37,040 nt of DNA, taken from contig NZ_JACDNQ010000017.1 in NCBI RefSeq assembly GCF_013839515.1, positions 7,382 through 44,421 of the forward strand, read 5' to 3'. The position numbers were made by a program, and so were the translations under genes. The DNA is from Natronomonas salinimetallica (GTDB taxonomy: Archaea > Halobacteriota > Halobacteria > Halobacteriales > Haloarculaceae). The notes beneath the pieces were generated by a model. That model searched no databases and was not told the DNA's origin. It saw only the letters and a list, made by a program, of their open reading frames with translations. Positions 16,375 through 23,838 of this stretch are shown here, piece by piece (the first letter of the stretch is position 1; each line of letters starts with the position of its first letter).

Positions 16375-16433
16375 CGGACCGCCCCCTCGGCGCTCATCGG
16401 ACCGCCCCCTCGGCGCTCATCGGACCGCCCTCC
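16365..16433 (-). repeat. 23-bp tandem repeat (three copies) carrying two 8-codon mini-ORFs
   Basis: Three copies of cggcgctcatcggaccgccc plus three bases (the last copy diverging at its end) begin at 16365, 16388 and 16411. On the coding strand each brings ATGAGCGCC with a G-rich stretch before it. The DUF58 TGA overlaps the ATG at 16420; that frame reads MSAEGAVR and stops at a TGA overlapping the ATG at 16397; it reads MSAEGAVR again and stops at a TGA overlapping the true transglutaminase ATG at 16374. The chain is three consecutive ATGA overlaps. Confidence 0.95.
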
Positions 16434-17457
16434 CGGCTCGCCTCTCCGGCGGATCGACGAGGGTGTCGAATCCGAACGTGCGGTCGGCCACGGTGAGCGT
16501 CGCGGTAGCGGCTTTCGGCTGCCGCCGTCCCGCCCCGCCGTGGACTCGGACGTCCGCTCGGGCCCGTTCGGCATCGAGACACGTCCCGCCGTCGGTCCGC
16601 GCCAGAAGCCGGAGCGCGGCGTCCACACCGCCCGGCGGGACGAGACACTCCCCATCGGGCACGACGACCGCCGTCGTGATCCCCGACGCCGAAAAGTACG
16701 CCGCGAGACTCGCGACCGCCGACGCCATCGCGTCGGCCCCGTCGGGGGTCGATTCGCCGACGACCGTGACGCGATCGGTCGCGGACGGGCCGCCGTATTC
16801 CGCGACGACGAACTCGCCGTCGGGACGTTTCGCGCTCGCACGCCAGTGGATGTTTCGGATGGCGTCTTCGGGGGTGTACGCCCGGAGCCGATCGAACGCC
16901 GATCGATCGTTTCCGTCCCGTCCCCCGCGGAGTCTCGGGGTCGCCTCGGGATCGATCCCGTATACCTCGGGGTGGACGAGGACCGTCGTCGGCTCCCCGG
17001 CGTCGGCGTCGACAGCCGCACGAAACAGCCCGAGCGAATCAGCGAGCAGACACGTCGCCGGGCCGAGTCGGTGCTCCCCCCGGTATTCGAGTTCCACGAC
17101 GTACTCGAAGCTCCCGCCGTGACCGACGCCCGCCGTCACCACCTCCGCCGACGGATCCCGGAGGGAAACGCCCCTGCCGACCGATTCGACCACGGTACAG
17201 GGCGTTTCGGCGTCGACGGTCACCGCCACCGTCCGCCGTTCTCCGGGGCTCCCCGGATCGGGGGCCTCACGCGTCACCGTCGGGGGATCCGCGAGCGCCA
17301 CCTGGACCCCGCCGGCGAGGAGGGCGACCGCGCCCGGGACGGCGACCGCGGGGAGCGACCGCGGCCCGGCGACACCGGCGAGCGCGAGCGCGGACGCGAC
17401 GACGACAGCGGTCCCGATCGCCCGTTTGGTCGGCCGTATCCGCCGAATTCCAACCAT
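16417..17457 (-). CDS. DUF58 domain membrane protein
   Basis: A 346-residue protein with two N-terminal hydrophobic segments (about 13-30 and 36-56), a beta-rich region and the DUF58 signature RLRAYTPEDAIRNIHWRASA (190-209). DUF58 proteins nearly always lie next to MoxR ATPases and are thought to be adaptors, some with a vWA-like fold, that recruit the ATPase to membrane targets. It starts 3 bp after the moxR stop. Its own stop overlaps the first ATG of a three-copy repeat leading to the transglutaminase gene. The family call is firm; the biochemical role is unknown. Confidence 0.93.
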   Translation of the reverse strand: MVGIRRIRPTKRAIGTAVVVASALALAGVAGPRSLPAVAVPGAVALLAGGVQVALADPPTVTREAPDPGSPGERRTVAVTVDAETPCTVVESVGRGVSLRDPSAEVVTAGVGHGGSFEYVVELEYRGEHRLGPATCLLADSLGLFRAAVDADAGEPTTVLVHPEVYGIDPEATPRLRGGRDGNDRSAFDRLRAYTPEDAIRNIHWRASAKRPDGEFVVAEYGGPSATDRVTVVGESTPDGADAMASAVASLAAYFSASGITTAVVVPDGECLVPPGGVDAALRLLARTDGGTCLDAERARADVRVHGGAGRRQPKAATATLTVADRTFGFDTLVDPPERRAGRAVR

Positions 17458-17460
17458 CGG

Positions 17461-18438
17461 CTACGGCTCCGGCTCGACGGGGACCGATTCGAGGGCCGCC
17501 GAGACGAGCCGCTCGGCGTCGGTGTCGCCGGGGTCCGTCCGGATCCGGTGGGGCAGTACATCCGGGGCCGCGGCCTGGACGTCGTCGGGGACGACGTACG
17601 GGCGGGCGTCGAGGATCGCCCGTCCCTGTGCGGCGCGAACCAGCGCGATCGATCCGCGTGGGCTCACGCCCAGTTCGGCGCGCTCTCGGGTGTATCGGGC
17701 GATCCGGGTGACGTACGCCCGGATCGGCTCACGCACCTCCACGTCGTCGGTGGCCGTCCGGGCGGCCCGGAGGTCCGCGACCGACGCGACGGGCGTGACG
17801 GTTTCGATGGCGTGGTCGCCGATGGCCCGCTCTATGACCGTCGACTCCTCGTCGGCGTCGGGATAGCCCAACTGTAGTTTCACCATGAACCGATCGAGTT
17901 CCGCGGCGGGGAGCTCGTAGGTTCGTTCGCGTTCGATCGAGTTCTGTGTCGCGATGACGACGAAGGGATCCGGCATCGAGTGTGTCCGACCGTCGACGCT
18001 CACCTGCGATTCCGCCATCGCCTCGAGCATCGCCGCCTGCGTCTTCGGCGGCGCACGGTTGATCTCGTCGCCCAATACGACGTTGGCGAAGATCGGTCCG
18101 CGACGGAACTCGAACGCCTCGGCGGTCCGGTCGTAGACGCTCGACCCGGTGACGTCGGCGGGGAGCAGATCCGGAGTGAACTGGATCCGTTTGAACGAAC
18201 AGTCGAACGACGCGGCGAGCGCGCGTGCGAGCATCGTCTTTCCGACCCCGGGGACGTCCTCCAGGAGGACGTGACCACCGCCGAGGAGCCCGGTGACGAG
18301 ACCCTCGATCGGCTCGCGGTTGCCGACGATGACGGCTTGGACGTTCTCTACGACCGCGTGTGCGATCTCGGCGGCGCGCTCGGTGCCGACCGTCGGGGTC
18401 GGAGACTCGCCCGTCGGTCGCTCGGTCGCGTCCGTCAT
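17461..18438 (-). CDS. moxR: MoxR-family AAA+ ATPase
   Basis: A 325-residue AAA+ protein with Walker A EDVPGVGKT (60-68), Walker B VLGDEIN (121-127), the MoxR segment IFANVVLGDEINRAPPKTQAAMLEAM, an ATQNSIE sensor-1 region and a C-terminal lid. MoxR ATPases act as chaperones for maturation of membrane or secreted complexes, usually with vWA or DUF58 partners. It heads the operon and is followed after 3 bp by DUF58. A TATA-like AATATATT at 18543-18550 would leave a leader of roughly 80 nt. The start at 18438 gives a polar N-terminus typical of haloarchaeal homologs. Confidence 0.95.
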   Translation of the reverse strand: MTDATERPTGESPTPTVGTERAAEIAHAVVENVQAVIVGNREPIEGLVTGLLGGGHVLLEDVPGVGKTMLARALAASFDCSFKRIQFTPDLLPADVTGSSVYDRTAEAFEFRRGPIFANVVLGDEINRAPPKTQAAMLEAMAESQVSVDGRTHSMPDPFVVIATQNSIERERTYELPAAELDRFMVKLQLGYPDADEESTVIERAIGDHAIETVTPVASVADLRAARTATDDVEVREPIRAYVTRIARYTRERAELGVSPRGSIALVRAAQGRAILDARPYVVPDDVQAAAPDVLPHRIRTDPGDTDAERLVSAALESVPVEPEP

Positions 18439-18542
18439 GGGGCGCTCAGCCGCAGTTCCCCCCGGATTTGCGGTCGTCTACCGCTACGTCGGTATGTCCC
18501 ATTATCGTCCGAACGGACCGCAGCGACGTAAGCACTACGGGG

Positions 18543-18550
18543 AATATATT
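18543..18550 (-). promoter_or_regulatory. TATA-like box upstream of moxR operon
   Basis: AATATATT is the only AT-rich block in the 215-bp gap before moxR. It is self-complementary, so direction is not fixed by sequence, but no plus-strand gene follows it. Confidence 0.35.
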
Positions 18551-18653
18551 GGGCGGGGCGCTCACTACAAGAACCCAGCCTCGGAGCGGGCACGCCCCGT
18601 CGCGAAAGGGGATCGTCCGCTCGGTTCGGTGAACCCGGTCCGCTCGGTTCGGC

Positions 18654-18944
18654 TCACCGGACGGTAAACGCCGGCTCCGAGACGGCCTCGGCTTTGCACT
18701 CGGGGCATCTCGACGGCCGATTGACGAGATCGTCGAACCCGCTGAATCCACACTCCCGACACTCCGGCGGCGCGGCGAGCAGTTCCTCGCCGGTCCCGTC
18801 GAGCGATTTCGAGATGTGCTCGACGTGTGAGAGTGCCGCGGCCGCCGTGATTCCGAACTCGGTAGCGATCCGGCCGGCCTCCGCGGGTTCCTCCCGGAGG
18901 AACGCGGCGATCCGCTGTCGGGTCGTTTGCTCCGTTCCCTCCAT
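18654..18944 (-). CDS. HTH/Zn-ribbon predicted transcriptional regulator (COG3357 type)
   Basis: A 96-residue protein with an N-terminal winged-helix segment (RQRIAAFLREEPAEAGRIA to about residue 45) and a C-terminal zinc ribbon with C62, C65, C80 and C83 (ECRECGF and CPEC). This is the layout of the archaeal HTH-plus-Zn-ribbon regulators grouped in COG3357; function unknown. A longer frame exists, but the ATG at 18944 gives the family N-terminus, and a minus-strand TTTTTTA stretch near 18966-18972 sits about 26 bp upstream. The 114-bp palindromic element begins 42 bp upstream of the start and could affect expression. Confidence 0.85.
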   Translation of the reverse strand: MEGTEQTTRQRIAAFLREEPAEAGRIATEFGITAAAALSHVEHISKSLDGTGEELLAAPPECRECGFSGFDDLVNRPSRCPECKAEAVSEPAFTVR

Positions 18945-18986
18945 ACGACCCCTTCGGCGGCGGCGTAAAAAACGATACCGGCGGTC

Positions 18987-19100
18987 TGATACTGACGGAC
19001 AAAAGAATGTACACACGACGCACGAGGATCACGCCGTTCGACGGAGCGAACGGCGGATCACTCGTGAGTCGGTTTCATTTGATTTCGTCCACCAGTATGA
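18987..19100. repeat. 114-bp symmetric palindromic element, complete copy (MITE-like)
   Basis: The outer 14-nt arms, tgatactgacggac (18987-19000) and gtccaccagtatga (19087-19100), are inverted repeats matching at 11 of 14 positions. Two 16-nt spacers flank a 54-nt central palindrome (19017-19070). Its inner stem, cgccgttcg/cgaacggcg around a 6-nt loop, extends through GATC/GATC and CACGAG/CTCGTG pairings with small bulges. Arms, spacers and core are equal in length on both sides of the centre at 19043/19044. A GTC triplet flanks both ends, but three bases are weak evidence for a target duplication. It encodes nothing evident. At least 96 bp of it recur exactly at 36945-37040. Confidence 0.88.
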
Positions 19101-19161
19101 GTCCACCGCCCGCGGTTCGTCGGCCGTCACCACCGACGACCGTCCTACAGCCGCCGTATCG

Positions 19162-20130
19162 TTACCTGTTACCGTTCGTCAGCTGGGTGTGTGCGCCGAT
19201 CAGCGCACCGGCGAGATCGACGTCTTCGATCCTGGTCTCCCGATCGATGATCGTATCGTGGATCTCACAGCCCTCGATGGTCGCCCCCTCGAAGACGAGC
19301 GAGCCGTCGAGGGTCGAATCGACGATCTCCGCGTCGGCCATCACGTGGACGTTCTCGCCGATCGTCGACCGCTCGACGGTCGCCGATTCGGCGATGACGC
19401 TGTCGCCATCAAGTTCCCAGGCGATCGCGTCGAGATACGACTCCGGCGTCCCGATATCGAACCACGGCTCCTCGAAGACGAACGCCCGGACCGGTTCGTG
19501 GGTCTGGAGCCACTGTATGAACCACCCCGGCTCGTCGGGGTTGTTTCCGTCGGCGAGATACTCCCCGAACCGGAGTGATTCCCGGGGAAACGCATAGCAG
19601 GCGATCGAGACGAGCGTACTGTTGGGCTCGTCGGGCTTCTCCTGGAAGTCGATCACGCGGTCACCGTCCAGTTCGACGAGCCCGTACGATTTAGCCTTCT
19701 CCCGATCGTCGACGTCGTAGGCAGCGAGCGTGGCGGTATCGCCGGATTCGAAGAAATCGATGAACTCCGAGAGGTCGAACCCGATGAGGTTGTCCCCCGC
19801 GACGACAAGCAGGTCGTCGTCGATCCCCTCGCGGTCGACGAGCTGTCGGAGCGCGCCGACAACGCCGAATTTCTCGTCTTCGCTCGCCGTCTCCTCGACG
19901 GACAGTGTCGGCTTCTCGAAGCCGCTTTCCGCTATATGCGTCTCGAACTCCGGGGCGAAGCGCTCGTTCGTCGAGACGTACACGTCCTCGATCCGGTCGT
20001 CCGCCTCGAGTGCGTCGAAGATCCGATCGATGACTGTCGTCTCGCCGATCGGAAGCAGCATCTTCGGGCGGTGCTTCGTGACGGGCCACAGACGCGTCGC
20101 ATACCCCCCAGCAAGGACGACTGCCTTCAT
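19162..20130 (-). CDS. Sugar nucleotidyltransferase (glucose-1-phosphate thymidylyl/uridylyltransferase-like)
   Basis: A 322-residue NDP-sugar pyrophosphorylase. The nucleotide-binding signature GGYATRLWPVT is at 8-18, PKMLLPIG with K23 at 22-29, and VVAGDNL with the metal-binding aspartate near 107. From about residue 240 the C-terminus is a left-handed beta-helix with hexapeptide periodicity. It joins a sugar-1-phosphate to a nucleoside triphosphate for glycan or S-layer/lipid glycosylation precursors; sugar and base are uncertain. The ATG at 20130 gives the canonical MKAVVLAGG start, and the longer open frame is rejected. A minus-strand TATATAAAC near 20184-20192 could be its promoter, with a leader of about 33 nt. 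No glycosyltransferase gene adjoins it. Confidence 0.9.
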   Translation of the reverse strand: MKAVVLAGGYATRLWPVTKHRPKMLLPIGETTVIDRIFDALEADDRIEDVYVSTNERFAPEFETHIAESGFEKPTLSVEETASEDEKFGVVGALRQLVDREGIDDDLLVVAGDNLIGFDLSEFIDFFESGDTATLAAYDVDDREKAKSYGLVELDGDRVIDFQEKPDEPNSTLVSIACYAFPRESLRFGEYLADGNNPDEPGWFIQWLQTHEPVRAFVFEEPWFDIGTPESYLDAIAWELDGDSVIAESATVERSTIGENVHVMADAEIVDSTLDGSLVFEGATIEGCEIHDTIIDRETRIEDVDLAGALIGAHTQLTNGNR

Positions 20131-20496
20131 GGCATAAATCGACAAACCCCGCGGGTAAGTGCTTTTTCGTCCGTTTCGCGAGAGTTTATATACCGAGACG
20201 GGACCACCGACGGTATGACCCGATACGGGCTGTTGTGACACGCTACCGGCGACGACAGTCCACACGACAACGGTGACGACCCGCCGAAGCGGTTGCGGGG
20301 GCGTGGGCTGCCCCCGATGCAACCGGGGATCTCCCCGCGAGCGCGGCACACGGGTCGTCGGTGCGTCCGTGCCGCCTGTTCGCCCGTCTGCCCGACACCC
20401 GCCCGTCCCTTCGGTCGCATCCCGAGCGTCGGTACGTTCCCGGTAGCTCCCCTCCGGGACCCGGTATCGGCCCAGGAGCCGGCTTCACTCCGGCGG
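20131..20496. other. 366-bp gene-free region with strong TATA box and stable hairpin
   Basis: This is the longest gene-free stretch. It holds TTTATATA at 20185-20192 and a 36-nt hairpin at 20290-20325: cggttgc/gcaaccg outer stem, gggggc/gccccc inner stem, and a 3-nt bulge. On the plus strand the TATA box is 26 bp before ATG 20215, which opens only a 7-residue frame (MTRYGLL, stop at 20238). On the minus strand the same box can serve the nucleotidyltransferase gene. I could not match the region to RNase P RNA, SRP RNA or a tRNA. Confidence 0.45.
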
Positions 20497-21228
20497 TCAT
20501 ACGGACGACGAGGGTCCGAGCCACGCGTCGGTAACCCGAACCGTTCCGCGTACCCCGTCGAACTCGGTGTCGTATTCGAGTTCGATGGGCCGATCCATGT
20601 GTGGACCGTCGGTGACGAGCGTCTCGAACTCGCCCCCTTCCCCCAGGATATGGACGCCGTACTCGTCGTTGAGCGCCTCTAGCTCGGCGAGCGCGTCGGC
20701 GTCGAGACGGCGGCCGATCCACGACTCGTCGAGCCCCGCCGCCGCAACTCGGACGATCGTGATCTCGAAGCCGGCCCCGAGCATTGCCTCGGCCAGCTCT
20801 CGCGGGTCTTCCTGCCAAAGCGGCGCGAACAGCTCCGCGTCGAATCGGTCACACATCCCCCGGATGCGATCCGTCTGGTAGCTGCTCTCGACCGCCCCGG
20901 CCGTGACACCGCCGATCCCGCCTAGCTCGTCCGACAACGCATCGAGGGCCGCCTCGAGCGGTTCGAGCTCGCGGTCGCCCCGTTCTCCGGATCCCTCGTC
21001 GGCGTCGGCGCTCGCGTCGAAGTCGTCCGGTCGGACGTCGACCAAGGGGATCCCGATGCTCTCGGCCGCGAGCTCGGCCAGCTCGGTCGCCGGAACGTGA
21101 TACATGAACGATTCGCCCGCCGGATGGACGGTGATCAGTCGCTCGACGGGCTCGTCGCGTTCCAGCGCCCGATACAGCGCCCACGCGGAGTCCTTCCCGC
21201 CGGAGAACAGGCTCACCCACGGATGCAT
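20497..21228 (-). CDS. dph6: Diphthine-ammonia ligase (Dph6 family, PP-loop ATPase)
   Basis: A 243-residue protein starting MHPWVSLFSGGKDSAWALY. The PP-loop SGGKDS at 9-14 activates substrates by adenylation. The family motif GEGGEFETLV lies near residue 200, and the AGLDESWIGR segment is also typical. It should carry out the last step of diphthamide synthesis on elongation factor 2 (aEF-2). Residues about 85-102 form an acidic insert typical of halophile adaptation. The ATG at 21228 is chosen over an upstream in-frame start because it places the PP-loop as in homologs. It belongs with the translation-related neighbours prf1 and sui1, though not in an operon with them. Confidence 0.92.
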   Translation of the reverse strand: MHPWVSLFSGGKDSAWALYRALERDEPVERLITVHPAGESFMYHVPATELAELAAESIGIPLVDVRPDDFDASADADEGSGERGDRELEPLEAALDALSDELGGIGGVTAGAVESSYQTDRIRGMCDRFDAELFAPLWQEDPRELAEAMLGAGFEITIVRVAAAGLDESWIGRRLDADALAELEALNDEYGVHILGEGGEFETLVTDGPHMDRPIELEYDTEFDGVRGTVRVTDAWLGPSSSV

Positions 21229-21294
21229 ACGGGCCGTACCCGAGCGACGGCTAAACCGTCGTCGGTTGACCACCGGCCCGACGCGTTGGGCGGC

Positions 21295-22416
21295 TCATTT
21301 CGGCAGCTCCTCGGGGGATCGATCGTTCGTCATCCGCGAGGTGACGGCGACACCGACGAGGCTGATCAGGATCCCTCCCGCGACGTAGAACGCCAGGCGT
21401 CCCCATATCGAGACGACGAATCCGTCGACGGAGACGGCACCGGCTTCCAGCGCCGGCACGACGACCGGCTCGAGTACACCGGCGCGCTCTAAGAAGTAGC
21501 CGGTGAACCCGCGCACGACGAGACCGACGGCGACGACGCCGAACGGCAGGTTCATGAGCGCGCTCGAAACTCCGTTGTCGCCGAGCAGCCCATCGACGAG
21601 TCGCCCCGTCGCCGCCGCCATCGCGGCCGCAGCAAACCACGGAACGCTGTCGAACAGAAAACGCAACACGAGAAGCAGATTTCCGCGTCCGCTCAGTCCT
21701 GCCGCACTGATCCCGCCGGCGAAGACTCCGATGAGTGCGAGGCCCGCTCCGACGACGTAGGTCACGAGCGATACCTGCCCGGAGTAGAGCCCCTCCCGTA
21801 TCCGAAGCGGCAGCCGCGAGACGAACGCGTCGATCCCGAGGCCCTTGTACAACAGAAACAGGCCGATGACGCCGGCGATGGCGGACGTCGCGATCGCGAT
21901 ATCGGCGAGCAACAACAGCATCGGGAACGCCAACAGCGCGGCCCCGATCGGAACGAGAACCGTGCCGCGCAACTCCTCGTCGCCGAGGAACTGCTTCAAC
22001 AGGTAGTACGTCGACTCGATATCGTGCGACTGGCGGACGACGACCCGGTCGACGGCGTCGACGCGGATACGACTCTCGATGACGGGGACGAGCCGTTCGT
22101 CGCCCGCGGAGTCGGTGACGACGATGGCGGCGTCGAGGTCGTGCTTCGCGAGGAGGTCGTCCACGCCGCGGGCGACGGCGCGGTCGCTTTTGACCCCGTC
22201 TCCGCCGCCGGGGACGACCGCGACGACCGCCTCCTCGCCCCCGTCACGCAGGTCGCGGGCGACGTGGAGGGTCTCCAACAGACAGTTGACTCGGCTGTCC
22301 TCGGGGTCTTCGAGGCCGACGTCAGTCACGAGGGCCTGGACGGCCTCCCACCCGACGACCGGGCCGCCGTGGCCGACATCCCCGCTGCGATCGACGTACA
22401 CGACTAGCGTGCTCAC
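21295..22416 (-). CDS. DUF373 family membrane protein
   Basis: A 373-residue protein. The first 150 residues look like a soluble alpha/beta domain starting STLVVYVDRSGDVGH, with DAAIVVTDSAGDERLVPVIESRI further on. The remainder carries about six hydrophobic segments. This matches the archaeal DUF373 family (COG2237), conserved but uncharacterised. It is transcribed toward dph6 with a 66-bp gap and lies 117 bp from prf1 upstream on the same strand. A T-rich minus-strand AATCTTTTTC near 22440-22449 could serve as a promoter. No function is proposed. Confidence 0.9.
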   Translation of the reverse strand: MSTLVVYVDRSGDVGHGGPVVGWEAVQALVTDVGLEDPEDSRVNCLLETLHVARDLRDGGEEAVVAVVPGGGDGVKSDRAVARGVDDLLAKHDLDAAIVVTDSAGDERLVPVIESRIRVDAVDRVVVRQSHDIESTYYLLKQFLGDEELRGTVLVPIGAALLAFPMLLLLADIAIATSAIAGVIGLFLLYKGLGIDAFVSRLPLRIREGLYSGQVSLVTYVVGAGLALIGVFAGGISAAGLSGRGNLLLVLRFLFDSVPWFAAAAMAAATGRLVDGLLGDNGVSSALMNLPFGVVAVGLVVRGFTGYFLERAGVLEPVVVPALEAGAVSVDGFVVSIWGRLAFYVAGGILISLVGVAVTSRMTNDRSPEELPK

Positions 22417-22533
22417 GCGGGGTCCTTTCGCGGCAGTGATGAAAAAGATTCACACGGGCCGCTGCCGTCGTGCCCCGACGAGCGCCGAACTCGGTCGGGG
22501 ACGCCCGTCGGCAGTCCGGCGTCGCGACCCGTC

Positions 22534-23772
22534 TCACACACCCGTCGAGTACCGGAGGATCCCGGCGACGCCGCCGAACGCCGTCAACAACTGCTCGCCT
22601 TTCTCGAAATCCGTCGAAATGAACTTCACTTCGGAGCCCCGCTGTTCGGCCAGCTCCATCAGGTGGTCGATGGCGTCCTCGCGTTCGAGTACCTCGCCCT
22701 CGCTCCCGTCCTCGCAGGTGTGGGTGGGCGTCTCCGCGCGGCGGTCGATGAGTTCGAACTCCTCGCGGCCGCCGCAGTCGTACGCGACGACGTCCTTTCT
22801 GAGGTCCTCGCTTATCAACAGCCGGTCGACCGAGCCCATGACGAGGTTCTGTCGGGTCGCATCGAAGCCGTACGTCGCCTTTCCGCCGTCGTGTAGTTGC
22901 TCGAAGAACTCCTCCATCTCGGATTTGTCCTTCATCACCTCCGTCTCGGCGAGGACGTCCTCGGCGGCGTCGACGAGATCGTAGAGCCCCGATTCGTCGG
23001 TGTAGGAGACGTCGAACTTTCCGAGTACGATGTCCCCGAGTTCGTGGTGGAGGTAGTCGCCGTCGAGGAACTCGTCTTTGGTCGGGGACGGACCGCCGAC
23101 CAATATGCCGTCCATCTCGTGGCGCTTCGGGACGAAGAGGTCGTTGGCCATACCCGCGACCTCCTGATAGAAATTGTCGATCGCCTCGAGCCGGAGCCGA
23201 GCGAACCGCTGGGCGGACTGACCGCCCTTACGCTGTTTGCCGGGGACGAGCGAGGAGGCGGATTTGACCGGCTCGACGCGTTTGCCCTTTAGCCAGCCGA
23301 CGTTCGCCTCCCGCCGGTCGAGGACGATGAGCCCGTAGAGACCCTTGTCGCCGAGCATCTCCTGGAGCGGTTCGGTCAGGAAGTGTGAGTCACAGTGATA
23401 CCGGAACGACTCGATCGGATCCGGCGGGGACTCGAGTACCTCCGTCACCATCTCCGTCCGTCCGCCGCCCGAATCGACCGCCCCCGAAAAGACGACCATC
23501 CCGTTTTCCGGCGGGTGGACGTCGTAGTATTTCAGCCGATCCTTGATGCTCTTGAGCGCGTCTTGGACCGCCGTCCGGGTCTGTTTGGACTTGATGTTCG
23601 ACGCTTCGCTGTGTTCTTGGGTGACGTGGGCGACGACGTCGCTTATCAGTCTGTCCTCCGGGATATAGATCGAGACGAGTTGGGTGCCCGACCCCGAGTA
23701 GTCGTCGAGCTCCTCGATCACCTTCTGGAACTCGTATTTTTGTTTCTCGGACTGCTCGCCGTCTTCGCTCAT
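22534..23772 (-). CDS. prf1: Peptide chain release factor aRF1
   Basis: A 412-residue class I release factor of the archaeal/eukaryotic type. The stop-codon recognition motif NIKS is at 59-62, YHCDSHF (YxCxxxF) at 125-131, and the peptidyl-hydrolysis motif GGQ at 183-185 within KGGQSAQRF. It recognises all three stop codons in the ribosomal A site. A minus-strand GTTTTACC near 23795-23802 is centred about 27 bp before the ATG. The length and all motifs are intact. Confidence 0.98.
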   Translation of the reverse strand: MSEDGEQSEKQKYEFQKVIEELDDYSGSGTQLVSIYIPEDRLISDVVAHVTQEHSEASNIKSKQTRTAVQDALKSIKDRLKYYDVHPPENGMVVFSGAVDSGGGRTEMVTEVLESPPDPIESFRYHCDSHFLTEPLQEMLGDKGLYGLIVLDRREANVGWLKGKRVEPVKSASSLVPGKQRKGGQSAQRFARLRLEAIDNFYQEVAGMANDLFVPKRHEMDGILVGGPSPTKDEFLDGDYLHHELGDIVLGKFDVSYTDESGLYDLVDAAEDVLAETEVMKDKSEMEEFFEQLHDGGKATYGFDATRQNLVMGSVDRLLISEDLRKDVVAYDCGGREEFELIDRRAETPTHTCEDGSEGEVLEREDAIDHLMELAEQRGSEVKFISTDFEKGEQLLTAFGGVAGILRYSTGV

Positions 23773-23838
23773 TGGACGTTCTTGACGCTGGGGCGGTAAA
23801 ACTCCGTCCTTTGTGTCCGGACGCCGTGAGCGGAGGTC

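Noticed and set aside
16540-17877. 445-residue plus-strand frame opposite DUF58 and moxR
   Set aside because: It is Arg/Gly/Asp-rich and without motifs, lying over two well-defined genes.
18541-18600. tRNA-like or structured RNA in the moxR upstream gap
   Set aside because: Complementary GGGGCG/CGCCCC ends are present, but there is no T-loop GTTCRA motif, no clover-leaf spacing and no conserved tRNA bases.
20131-20349. N-terminal extension of the sugar nucleotidyltransferase
   Set aside because: MKAVVLAGG at 20130 is the canonical family start; the upstream part is proline/arginine-rich and contains the TATA box.
20131-20496. RNase P RNA or SRP RNA
   Set aside because: None of the expected core sequences (such as GAGGAAAGTC or ACAGAAA for RNase P, or the GGAAG/GCA tetraloop helix of SRP RNA) was found on either strand. 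Only an unassigned hairpin is supported.
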